Assembly: GCA_031401235.1 (NCBI GenBank)
Contig: JANNRJ010000026.1
Span: 1 to 53,719 of the forward strand
DNA: 53,719 nt
Direction: 5' to 3'
From: UBA3006 sp031401235
GTDB taxonomy: Bacteria > Actinomycetota > Acidimicrobiia > Acidimicrobiales > Ilumatobacteraceae
In this document: piece after piece, positions 8,688 to 16,506 of the stretch
Numbering within the stretch: position 1 is the stretch's first letter
Layout of the letters: the number at the start of each line of letters is the position of its first letter
Notes under the pieces: generated by a model
Seen by the model: only the letters and a program-made list of their open reading frames with translations
What the model was told of the DNA's origin: nothing
Databases searched by the model: none
Translations under genes and position numbers: made by a program

Positions 8688-9363
8688 GTCGGTAGCCCAT
8701 GCCTCGAACGGTATGGATGATTTTTGGTTCATCTGGATGGTCTTCAATTTTCACTCGAAGGCGTCGAATGTGTGCGTCCACTAATCTGCTGTCACCTAGA
8801 TACTCGTATCCCCAGACTCGTTCCAAAAGTTGATCGCGCGACAGCACCATATTCGGATGATCTGCAAATTCGCACAATAAATGATACTCGGTCTTGGTAA
8901 GCGCTAGCTCATGATCGCCCTTTCGAACAACACTTAGATCTCTCCGAATTTCAATGTCAGCAAATTTTGAATTTTGTCGTGCATCAACAGGGTCGCCCAT
9001 AAGATGAGTTCGCCTCAACGCGGCTCGAATTCTGGCGGCCAGTTCTTTCGCGACCACTGGTTTGGTGACATAGTCATCGGCGCCGGCTTCAAGACCAGCG
9101 ACCAGATCATGAGTATCAGTTTGCGCTGTCACCATGATGATTGGAACGATGCTTAACTTGCGCAACGCCCTACACACTTCAAACCCCGACATATCTGGAA
9201 GGCGCAGATCCAATAGCACCAAGTCGGGTGGAGATTCAACAAATGCGGCTAACCCGCTCGTGCCATCTGCGGCCTCTCGAACTTCGTACCCTTCGTCCTC
9301 TAGGGCAAGGCCCAGCGCTGCCCGAATATGGGAGTCGTCTTCGATAAACAGCAGTGAATGCAC
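8674..9363 (-). CDS. OmpR-family response regulator, MtrA-like
   Basis: This is a DNA-binding response regulator. The receiver begins SLLFIEDDSHIRAALGLAL with the acidic pair, has the phosphorylated Asp in LVLLDLRLPD, and the Thr/Lys switch residues in MVTAQT and YVTKPV. The winged-helix output domain ends with VRGMGYRLIPS. GTG 9363 gives 229 residues, the normal length, but has no Shine-Dalgarno. An in-frame ATG at 9474 has a strong AGGGGGA site and would add 37 residues unlike the family; the start is therefore open. It is divergent from the kinase at 9554, with which it presumably works, and converges on dinG. Confidence 0.92.
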   Translation of the reverse strand: MHSLLFIEDDSHIRAALGLALEDEGYEVREAADGTSGLAAFVESPPDLVLLDLRLPDMSGFEVCRALRKLSIVPIIMVTAQTDTHDLVAGLEAGADDYVTKPVVAKELAARIRAALRRTHLMGDPVDARQNSKFADIEIRRDLSVVRKGDHELALTKTEYHLLCEFADHPNMVLSRDQLLERVWGYEYLGDSRLVDAHIRRLRVKIEDHPDEPKIIHTVRGMGYRLIPS

Positions 9364-9456
9364 TACCGAGCATTCTGCCTCATTCGAACAATTTGTTACA
9401 TAAAACGCATAGAAATAAGGCGTTGGCGTCAAATTGAGGGGCGACACTTGAAGAGT

Positions 9457-9504
9457 ACACCGACGGGTCGTCATGCTCCCCCTTGACGCCCGTCGGTGTT
9501 TTTT
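9457..9504 (+). terminator. Large hairpin followed by T6 in the regulator-kinase intergenic region
   Basis: ACACCGACGGG (9457-9467) pairs with CCCGTCGGTGT (9489-9499), and inside it CGTCA pairs with TGACG around a 10-base loop. That gives a stem of 16 pairs with one bulged base, then Ts to 9504. On the plus strand this is a good intrinsic-terminator shape, though no plus-strand gene ends near it. On the minus strand the same loop holds AGGGGGA and the stem edge holds the possible ATG at 9474, so it could instead control regulator translation. Confidence 0.6.
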
Positions 9505-9553
9505 CGTGGCTCCGGAAATCCATTTCTGATCAACTAGTCGCAGTGATTGACTT

Positions 9554-11014
9554 TTGAGTAATGCTGTAGTCGTGCCACGTCGGACTACCGCTCACATGGT
9601 CCTTGGATTGCGGGGACGCATGGTGGCCTTCTTTAGTTTGGCGGCATTCGCGGCAGCACTCGCGTTGAGCGTCGTTACCTACGCCAGCACTCGTTCCTAT
9701 TTGCTCAACCAGCGAAGCGATGTGGCCAAGCGTCAAGCATTCAATAACGCGCAACTTGTTCGAACTGTCATTGGAAACGACCCAAACGAAATTGGAAACC
9801 TCGTCACCAATATTCGAAGCGAGCGCGGTGGATATGCGGTTGTGCATATCGGCGGAACTAATGGCGAACATGAATTCTTTTATGCCCAGGAACCACTGCG
9901 CTTCACTCAGTCGAACCTACCGGCGGAGCTTGTCAGCAAAACTTTAGATGGTGGTACCGGTCGTCAACGATTCAGTTTTCAAGGTGATCCATATGAAGCC
10001 GTTGGCGTGGCCATACCGGCAGTGAATGCACAATATTTTGAAGCTTTCTCTCTTACAGATGTGGAACGGACTCTGCGCACTATTCAAACAACATTGCTAC
10101 TTGGCGTCCTCCTGGTTACTACCGCCGCTGGAGTCCTAGGTTTTTCAACAAGTCGAAGTGTGTTGCGACCATTGAAGCGTGTTGCAAATGCTGCCAACAC
10201 GATTGCCACTGGCCGGCTCGATACTCGCCTAGAACCAGAAAATGACCCCGACCTTAATCAATTGGCGACATCGTTCAATGAGATGGTGGATGCGGTTCAG
10301 ACTCGAATCGAAAGAGAACAAAGATTTGCAAGTGATGTGAGCCACGAATTGCGATCGCCGGTTACGGCATTGGCAGCAGCTGTCGAAGTATTGGAAGCCC
10401 GACGAATGGACTTCAGCGATCGCAATCGACAAGCTCTTGATATCGTCAGCACTCAAGTTCGTCGCTTCGATCGCACGGTACTTGATTTACTTGAATTGTC
10501 GCGACTTGATGCCGGTGCGAGTGAGTCGCACCTTGAGTATGTGATAATGCCTGATCTCATCTCTCGCATCATGACGCGACATAACTACGCCGATGTTCCA
10601 TTTGTGAATTCAATGCCTGCCGAAATATCGAACCATGAAGTACTGACCGATCGGAGGCGCGTCGAACGAGTGCTGGTCAATTTATTGGACAACGCTCGAA
10701 ATCACGGGAATGGCGCGACCCGAGTTGGTCTCGATTCGGTAGTAGATCTCTTTGATGACTTATTGCTGCTAAGTGTGGAGGATTCCGGACAAGGTATTGC
10801 AACTAGCGAACGTGATCGTATTTTTGAACGCTTTGCCCGCGGCACCGCCTCGCGGAACAGCACAGGCAGTGGTCTGGGTTTGGCAATTGTTTATGAACAT
10901 GCTCGAATTCTTGGAGGCCGGGCTTGGGTTGAAACCGCCATGAGTGGAGGTGCCAGGTTCGTTGTATCAATGAAGCGAACAGCACGAATACCCGATCAAA
11001 CGGATGAGGACTGA
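9554..11014 (+). CDS. Sensor histidine kinase, MtrB-like
   Basis: This is a membrane sensor kinase of up to 486 residues. There is one TM near residues 20-45, a sensor region of about 135 residues outside the membrane, a second TM near 180-205, then a HAMP segment (RPLKRVANAANTIATGRLDTR). The phospho-acceptor is His264 in SDVSHELRSPVTAL. The ATPase domain shows the N-box LVNLLDNARNHG, G1 EDSGQGI, the F-box FERFARG and G2 GSGLGLAIV. The start is uncertain: TTG 9554, or ATG 9596, which begins right before the first TM. The stop overlaps the next ATG (TGATG), linking it to the GerMN lipoprotein, as in mtrB-lpqB pairs. Confidence 0.92.
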   Translation: MSNAVVVPRRTTAHMVLGLRGRMVAFFSLAAFAAALALSVVTYASTRSYLLNQRSDVAKRQAFNNAQLVRTVIGNDPNEIGNLVTNIRSERGGYAVVHIGGTNGEHEFFYAQEPLRFTQSNLPAELVSKTLDGGTGRQRFSFQGDPYEAVGVAIPAVNAQYFEAFSLTDVERTLRTIQTTLLLGVLLVTTAAGVLGFSTSRSVLRPLKRVANAANTIATGRLDTRLEPENDPDLNQLATSFNEMVDAVQTRIEREQRFASDVSHELRSPVTALAAAVEVLEARRMDFSDRNRQALDIVSTQVRRFDRTVLDLLELSRLDAGASESHLEYVIMPDLISRIMTRHNYADVPFVNSMPAEISNHEVLTDRRRVERVLVNLLDNARNHGNGATRVGLDSVVDLFDDLLLLSVEDSGQGIATSERDRIFERFARGTASRNSTGSGLGLAIVYEHARILGGRAWVETAMSGGARFVVSMKRTARIPDQTDED

Positions 11015-11640
11015 TGAATCGACGATATGTAGTGACGCTGTTGCTAATCGGAGGATGCTCAGTACCGGCCAGCAGCGGATACGAGGGAATTCCTCCCAGT
11101 GATATCCCGTTTGATTTGAATTCACCTTCCACAACCGCCATAGCTACGACGTCAACGACTACCACAATTGTCGATCCGAGCGTCACTTCGGGAGAACCTG
11201 AAGTCATCAGCGAAATCGTGGACCTCTACTTTGTCAGTAGCAACAATGTCGTAAAAACCCAGCGAAATATCACTAGCCCAGCGACCGCGACTCAAACTCT
11301 TAGCTCGCTTATCGCCGGTCCACCAAACGATGGTACGGCTGTGGGACTTCGTAGCGCGTTGCCCGATTTGTTCACGGCGACGGTCGAAGTGATTAGGGGC
11401 GTTGCGACTGTGAATGCCGCATCATCATTTCTCAATAATTTGTCCCCCGGAGACCAAAATCTTGCCATCGCCCAAATTGTGCTCACGCTTACAAGTCGAC
11501 CTGGAATCGGCCAAGTTTTGTTTAGCGTCGATGGCAACCTGATTGCAGTTCCGCGCGGACGAGGAGATCTAGCTCCGGCGGGACAAAGCGTCAGTTTTGA
11601 CGACTATACAAATCTCATTGTCCAAAGTGCGGGCGGCTAA
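11014..11640 (+). CDS. GerMN-domain lipoprotein, LpqB-like
   Basis: This is a 208-residue lipoprotein. The signal MNRRYVVTLLLIGGC ends in a lipobox (LIGG-C) at Cys15, followed by a Ser/Thr-rich linker. Residues about 65-190 form a GerMN fold: VDLYFVSSNNVV, SLIAGPPNDG, ATVNAASSFL and IAQIVLTLTSRPGIGQVLFSVDG. LpqB of Mycobacterium, which carries GerMN plus a propeller, tunes MtrB; this copy keeps only the GerMN part. It is co-translated with the kinase. Its stop meets the convergent era stop, overlapping by 4 bases. The assignment as kinase modulator is inference from context. Confidence 0.85.
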   Translation: MNRRYVVTLLLIGGCSVPASSGYEGIPPSDIPFDLNSPSTTAIATTSTTTTIVDPSVTSGEPEVISEIVDLYFVSSNNVVKTQRNITSPATATQTLSSLIAGPPNDGTAVGLRSALPDLFTATVEVIRGVATVNAASSFLNNLSPGDQNLAIAQIVLTLTSRPGIGQVLFSVDGNLIAVPRGRGDLAPAGQSVSFDDYTNLIVQSAGG

Positions 11641-12476
11641 TACCCCAATCGCTCGACCCGATCAGGCCGACTTTGCCAATTTTTGTCGACAACAACAAAC
11701 AATTCGATAAATGCACCATCAGGAAGTTGCTGGCGAACTTTGCTTCCAACAGTCTTCAGAACGCTTCCACCCCTACCAATAACCATTCCCTTTTGACTTT
11801 CACGTTCGACGACGATCTCACACCGGACTCGCGGCCACTCCCACTCCGTGACACGGGTGGCAATTGAATACGGCAACTCTTCATCAAATAACTGAAGTAG
11901 CTGCTCGCGGACCAGCTCTGCAACCCAAAGTGCTTCCGGAGTTTCGCCAATCATTGCTAGCGGATACAAAAGATCGCCCTCGGGAAGATGACCAGCCAAA
12001 TAGTCAACCAGACCACTCACCCCCTCGCCGGTTTGGGCCGAAACAGGAAAATATTCGGATGCACCCAAAAGCGAAAGGGCCTTTAATTGTTTCAATATTT
12101 GGCTAGGCGACGCTTTATCAATTTTGTTGAGTACAACGACTGCAGTCGAAATCGTCAACTGTTCGCTTACCCAATTGTCGCCGCCACCAGTGGGTTGCGT
12201 GGCATCAACTACAAGGCACACTATGTCGACATCCCGAGTAGATGCGAGAGCAGTCGCATTAACTCGTTGGCCGAGAGCCGAAACAGCCTTGTGCAGTCCG
12301 GGAGTGTCAACAAACACCAACTGGGCATCAGGTCGGTTGAGAACCCCGCGCACTTGTCTTCGAGTGGTCTGAGGTTTGTCGGAAACGATACTTAGTTTCT
12401 GCCCACAGATTGAGTTGAGCAGAGTTGATTTACCAACATTTGGTCGACCAACGAGCGAAATAAATCCGGTGCGCAC
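11637..12476 (-). CDS. era: GTPase Era
   Basis: Era is an essential GTPase that binds the 3' end of 16S rRNA and helps 30S assembly. The 279-residue protein has G1 GRPNVGKSTLL, the switch segment PQTTRRQVRG, G3 DTPGLH, G4 LNKID and G5 VSAQTGEG, then a KH domain with VIGRGGSVLKTVG. GTG 12476 is the start, since the first residues MRTGFISLVGRPN match the family and CAGGA lies just upstream. It is a single-gene unit here, separate from the phoH-ybeY-corC cluster with which actinobacterial era often travels. Confidence 0.95.
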   Translation of the reverse strand: MRTGFISLVGRPNVGKSTLLNSICGQKLSIVSDKPQTTRRQVRGVLNRPDAQLVFVDTPGLHKAVSALGQRVNATALASTRDVDIVCLVVDATQPTGGGDNWVSEQLTISTAVVVLNKIDKASPSQILKQLKALSLLGASEYFPVSAQTGEGVSGLVDYLAGHLPEGDLLYPLAMIGETPEALWVAELVREQLLQLFDEELPYSIATRVTEWEWPRVRCEIVVERESQKGMVIGRGGSVLKTVGSKVRQQLPDGAFIELFVVVDKNWQSRPDRVERLGY

Positions 12477-12540
12477 ATCCTGAGGTTACCGATAGTTGCC
12501 AGTATCTGACAGTTTGACTTACATCTGCCAGAATGGATAT

Positions 12541-12993
12541 ATGACTTCACTCGATCCGAAAAAATGGTTTGACCGAATGCAGCCCCAAACTTTGCAGATC
12601 GCCACTTGGTTGCTGTACCTCAATGGGTTTTTCGCATTGGTGAGCACGTTCGACAAGACCGGTTACCTCGGTTACATCAGATTTCGATTTTCCGTTGGGC
12701 TTTTGATTGATCTAGTGATTGTCTCATTCCATATTTTGGGTGGATTATTGATGGCCAACGACCGCAAACTCGGATTCCGCTTGGCAATTGTCGCCGCGTT
12801 GTCTCCATTTGTGTTGAGGTCGGTGGCAATGATTGATTTGCGGTCTCACTTTGGCGTGTCCATGTCCTATTCCGATTTTGTCCTAGGTCGCCCACTTGGC
12901 GGTGGGCTATTGACGGTCATATTCGATGGCGCTTTGGTCGCCCTGCTTTTGCATCGACAGAGTCGCGAACACCAACGAATTTGGTATCACTAA
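12541..12993 (+). CDS. Small four-TM membrane protein of unknown function
   Basis: This is a 150-residue protein that I do not recognise. It has a short polar N-terminus (MTSLDPKKWFDRMQPQ) and about four hydrophobic segments: residues 18-36, 52-74, 80-98 and 118-138, with a positively charged C-terminus. ATG 12541 is chosen over GTG-type starts upstream at 12496 because the first 15 residues of the longer frame look non-coding. It is divergent from era and lies 43 bases before the MaoC-like gene. No catalytic motif is visible. Confidence 0.7.
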   Translation: MTSLDPKKWFDRMQPQTLQIATWLLYLNGFFALVSTFDKTGYLGYIRFRFSVGLLIDLVIVSFHILGGLLMANDRKLGFRLAIVAALSPFVLRSVAMIDLRSHFGVSMSYSDFVLGRPLGGGLLTVIFDGALVALLLHRQSREHQRIWYH

Positions 12994-13036
12994 CTGCTCA
13001 TTTATATTAATTAGGTCGGTGTGTCACAATTAGTCC

Positions 13037-13492
13037 ATGACTACTCAAATTAACGGCCTCGACCAACTTTCAACTTTTGTCGGCAAACATCTGGGGCATA
13101 GCCCGTACATCAAGATTACTCAGGAGCAAGTGCAACTCTTTGCCGATGCCACAGGTGATCATCAATGGATACATCTAGATGTGGAGAAAGCAAAAAGTGG
13201 ACCATTTGGCGGAACCATCGCCCATGGTTATCTCACCCTTTCTCTTGGACCTACTTTGCTGCCACAGATATTCAAGGTAGGTGGTATTTCGATGGGAATT
13301 AATTACGGAACCAATAAAGTTCGGTTCATGTCACCCGTCAAGGTTGGTTCACAATTGCGGGCAGGAGCGAAATTAATTTCTGTCGATGAAATTGCGGGCG
13401 GCGCTCAAGTAGCCCTCGAGGTGACCTTTGAATGCGAAGGAGTGTCCAAGCCTTCGTGCGTAGCCGAGGTTATTTTTCGCTATTACCTGTAA
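13037..13492 (+). CDS. MaoC-like (R)-specific enoyl-CoA hydratase
   Basis: This is a 151-residue single hot-dog domain. The hydratase signature is LFADATGDHQWIHLD, with the catalytic Asp and His, followed by GPFGGTIAHGYLTLSL, as in single-domain MaoC/PhaJ proteins. These hydrate trans-2-enoyl-CoA in fatty-acid turnover. It converges with the F420-type oxidoreductase (10-base overlap at the stop codons) and lies near an acyl-CoA dehydrogenase, consistent with acyl-CoA metabolism. The actual substrate cannot be told from the sequence. Confidence 0.9.
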   Translation: MTTQINGLDQLSTFVGKHLGHSPYIKITQEQVQLFADATGDHQWIHLDVEKAKSGPFGGTIAHGYLTLSLGPTLLPQIFKVGGISMGINYGTNKVRFMSPVKVGSQLRAGAKLISVDEIAGGAQVALEVTFECEGVSKPSCVAEVIFRYYL

Positions 13493-14445
13493 TTCGACAT
13501 GATTTTGGCGAACTCATCCATTGTTTGAGTACTTGGGTAATCAACACACCAGGGGATGAAACCACTACAACCCAATTCAATGTATTGCTGAATTCGAGCA
13601 GCGACTTGCTCCGGTGTACCAATGAGATTTGCTGCACGCCATGCATCAAACGATTCACCTCTGGTGCTACGAGCCTGAAGATCCTTCAATTCCTGTTCGG
13701 TATCTCTGATAAGAATTTCAGGCGACCAGGTCTTTCGAATTTCCTCTTCGTCTCGTCCGACCTTGACGCAGTGCCCCTTAAGAATCTCTCGTTTTCGAGC
13801 GAATTCGTCAGCGGTTCCGCCAAAATTTGAGTAGTCGGCATACTGGGCAACAACTCGGAGTGTCAATTGCTCGCCACCACCACCAATCCAAATTGGCGGA
13901 TGAGGTTTCTGTAGTGGCTTGGGATCACAATTTCCACGCACGGTTCGGTAGTACTTCCCCGTGTACGTCGTCTCTTGTTGGGTCCACATCGACTTAACGA
14001 TTTCGACGGTTTCCCTCAACATTGCGATTCGATCCTTAGGAACTGGAAATTCGTAGCCGTAGCCCCGACATTCGTTCTCATACCATCCAGCCCCAATTCC
14101 CCAATCCAGGCGACCGCCAGAAATGACATCCACGGTGGCTGTGATTTTGGCCAATAGCGCGGGCGGACGATATAAGTTGCAACCCACCATCTGCCCAAGC
14201 CGAATCCGCGAAGTTCGCTGACTTATAGCGGCCATAATTGTCCAACATTCGAACACTGCCTCGTGTGCAGGTTTCGGAACATTGTGGAAGTGGTCGTATA
14301 CCCAAATCGAGTCAAAACCAAGAACTTCAGCGTGAAGGGCAACATCGACCGCCACATTCCATTTATCAGTCGAATTCGGAATATCAAGTAACTCCATTTT
14401 CCAACCCTGGGGCATGAAAACGCCGAAAGTGATTTGATTGCTCAT
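13483..14445 (-). CDS. LLM-class F420-dependent oxidoreductase
   Basis: This is a 320-residue luciferase-like monooxygenase-fold protein. It starts FGVFMPQGWKMELL, has GFDSIWVYDHFHNVP, RIRLGQMVGCNLYRPPALLAK and the common ISGGRLDWGIGAGWYENE, then KPHPPIWIGGGGE. These features fit the F420 branch common in actinobacteria rather than FMN-dependent luciferases. The reaction is unknown. Its ATG overlaps the stop of the upstream acyl-CoA dehydrogenase (ATGA), so the two form a small operon and may act on related acyl or lipid substrates. Confidence 0.9.
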   Translation of the reverse strand: MSNQITFGVFMPQGWKMELLDIPNSTDKWNVAVDVALHAEVLGFDSIWVYDHFHNVPKPAHEAVFECWTIMAAISQRTSRIRLGQMVGCNLYRPPALLAKITATVDVISGGRLDWGIGAGWYENECRGYGYEFPVPKDRIAMLRETVEIVKSMWTQQETTYTGKYYRTVRGNCDPKPLQKPHPPIWIGGGGEQLTLRVVAQYADYSNFGGTADEFARKREILKGHCVKVGRDEEEIRKTWSPEILIRDTEQELKDLQARSTRGESFDAWRAANLIGTPEQVAARIQQYIELGCSGFIPWCVDYPSTQTMDEFAKIMSNYR

Positions 14446-15662
14446 AGAGGTAAGTCTCCTGTTGCCTTCTTGGTGGTTCCAAAATCTTTGTACGCCGCAA
14501 TGGTCCGCTGAGCAATTCGCATCTGGTGAATCTCGTCAGCGCCATCGGCAAAACGGCTCCACCTGGCTTGCTGAAGCATTCCAGCAAGCGGTGTATCGGT
14601 GCTGTAGCCAAGGGCGCCGTGTACTTGAATTGCTCGATCAATAATACGCCACAGGCTGTTGGCGACAAAGTGCTTTGCCATCGAAACCTCAGACGTGAAA
14701 TCAAGACCGTGTTCAATTTTGTAAGCGGCATGAAGAACCATCAACTTGCACTGATACAACTCCATCGCTGAATCGGCAATAAGCCACTGAATTCCTTGCT
14801 TTTCGGCCAAGTATGATCCATGCGAATACCTCACCAAGGCTCGGTCCACCATCATGTCAAGGGCGGTTTCAGCCTGACCAATCCATCGCATGCAGTGCGC
14901 CAGTCGTGCGGGTCCAAGTCGATACTGACCAAGCAAATGTCCCTGTCCACGCCCACCAAGCATGTTGCTCGCCGGAATCCGAAGATCCTGAATCATAATT
15001 TCACAATGATTGTGCCCGCCAGCCATTGTGTCGATGTCCCGAACGATATTCCACCCACTACTTGGAATGTCAACAATGAAACATGAATTGGCTGCTTGAG
15101 GTAGATCAGGATCTTCCTCTGTACGCGCCACTAATAATGCAAATTGCGCACCTCGTGCACCGGAAATGAACCATTTATGTCCATTGACAACCCATTCCTC
15201 GCCATCCTTATATGCAAACGTTTTGATCAGAGTTGGGTCACTACCGGCAACCTCAGGTTCAGTCATGGCAAAGCAGGAACGAGCGCTGCCATCGCACAAT
15301 GGTCGCAAATATTTTTGTTTCTGCTCAGACGTGCCCCAGTGCAACAAGGTGTGCTGATTGCCCTCATCCGGAGCTTGCGCGTTTAGGACGTAAGGTCCAA
15401 TACTTACCTTGGCGGCCTCGGCTGAAACTGCGGCCATCGCGGTTGGACCAAGTCCCATACCACCCCACTCAGTTGGCATGTGTGGCAGCCACAATTTCCA
15501 TTCATTGCGAGCGCGTTCGCGGAGTTGAACTATGGCTTCCACAACCTGCCGGCGATCATTCTGATCGACGGAATCCCACTTCGGGCGAACTTCACTATCC
15601 ATGAATTGGCGAACTTTGAGACGAACTTCTTCCACATCCGCCGGAAACGAAAAATCAATCAT
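14442..15662 (-). CDS. Acyl-CoA dehydrogenase
   Basis: This is a 406-residue FAD enzyme that introduces the alpha-beta double bond in acyl-CoA. The N-terminal helical domain is followed by FAMTEPEVAGSDPT, the WFISGARGAQFALLVART strand region and the C-terminal IQVHGALGYSTDTPL and ADGADEIHQMRIAQR. The overall pattern resembles the ACAD10/11 and FadE subgroups of actinobacteria. ATG 15662 has a clear GGAGGG site. It heads an operon with the F420-type oxidoreductase, read away from an inverted repeat at 15726-15758. Confidence 0.92.
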   Translation of the reverse strand: MIDFSFPADVEEVRLKVRQFMDSEVRPKWDSVDQNDRRQVVEAIVQLRERARNEWKLWLPHMPTEWGGMGLGPTAMAAVSAEAAKVSIGPYVLNAQAPDEGNQHTLLHWGTSEQKQKYLRPLCDGSARSCFAMTEPEVAGSDPTLIKTFAYKDGEEWVVNGHKWFISGARGAQFALLVARTEEDPDLPQAANSCFIVDIPSSGWNIVRDIDTMAGGHNHCEIMIQDLRIPASNMLGGRGQGHLLGQYRLGPARLAHCMRWIGQAETALDMMVDRALVRYSHGSYLAEKQGIQWLIADSAMELYQCKLMVLHAAYKIEHGLDFTSEVSMAKHFVANSLWRIIDRAIQVHGALGYSTDTPLAGMLQQARWSRFADGADEIHQMRIAQRTIAAYKDFGTTKKATGDLPL

Positions 15663-15725
15663 AGGAACCCTCCGGACACCATTTGATTACCGCAATCATT
15701 AAATTAGAAAGTACTCGTTAAGCCG

Positions 15726-15758
15726 CAGTCAACCATTGTCGCAGACGAGTGTTGACTG
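15726..15758. promoter_or_regulatory. Perfect 8-bp inverted repeat between divergent genes
   Basis: CAGTCAAC (15726-15733) and GTTGACTG (15751-15758) are exact inverted repeats with a 17-base spacer. They lie in the 121-base gap between the acyl-CoA dehydrogenase start (minus) and menG start (plus). The position suits a dimeric repressor, for example of TetR/FadR type, for one or both genes. Alternatively TTGACT is part of a -35 element, but I see no good -10 at the right distance before menG. No regulator gene is adjacent. Confidence 0.45.
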
Positions 15759-15783
15759 TGATGCTGTGTCGTAGCCTTTAGCT

Positions 15784-16506
15784 GTGAAAGAAAAATCGTC
15801 GAATTCACGGAACTGGGATACCGACATCCTGCCCCAAGGTGCAGCCAAGGCGACTGCCGTGCGTGAAATGTTTGACAGCATCGCTCCACGCTATGACTTG
15901 GTCAACCGAATTATGACCTTTCGCTTGGATGTTCGCTGGCGACGTCGTACCGTTCGTTCGTTGTCAGTGTCAAAGGGTAAATGTGTGCTAGATCTGGCAA
16001 GTGGCACGGGTGACCTCTGTGTCGAACTTCTCAAAAACGGTCTCCAACCAATTTCAGTGGATGTTTCCTTGGGAATGTTGCGTGCAGATCACAGTGGCTC
16101 ACCGCGGGTGCAAGCCGATATTTTGCGTCTTCCATTTGCGGATGAATCTGTCGATGGTATTACCTGTGGCTTTGCCTTACGAAACTTGATTGACCTCCCC
16201 AATTTTTTTAACGAAATTGCCAGAGTGACACGTACTGGTGGGCGAATTGCCCTGTTAGATGTCGGAGTGCCAAGGAATCGGTTCATTCGATTTGGTAATA
16301 GCATTTACTTCGGTAAAGTCGTCCCCCGCATAGGCGGACTCCTGTCCAACCGCGCGGCATACGACTATCTTCCGCGAAGCGTGGCGTACCTTCCGTCAAC
16401 CGAAGCATTGTGCTCGATGATTTCGGCTGCTGGATTCTCTGACGTTGAACATCATCAACTATCTGGTGGATTGACCCAACTGTTACTCGGTACGCGAACC
16501 AAGTAA
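15784..16506 (+). CDS. menG: Demethylmenaquinone methyltransferase
   Basis: MenG (UbiE family) makes the last C-methylation of menaquinone. The 240-residue protein has REMFDSIAPRYDLVNRIMTF, diagnostic for the family, the SAM motif VLDLASGTGDLC, ISVDVSLGMLRA, LRLPFADESVDGITCGFALRNL and RVTRTGGRIALLDV. The start is GTG 15784. Its stop and the menF ATG share bases (TAATG), giving a two-gene operon. Confidence 0.94.
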   Translation: MKEKSSNSRNWDTDILPQGAAKATAVREMFDSIAPRYDLVNRIMTFRLDVRWRRRTVRSLSVSKGKCVLDLASGTGDLCVELLKNGLQPISVDVSLGMLRADHSGSPRVQADILRLPFADESVDGITCGFALRNLIDLPNFFNEIARVTRTGGRIALLDVGVPRNRFIRFGNSIYFGKVVPRIGGLLSNRAAYDYLPRSVAYLPSTEALCSMISAAGFSDVEHHQLSGGLTQLLLGTRTK

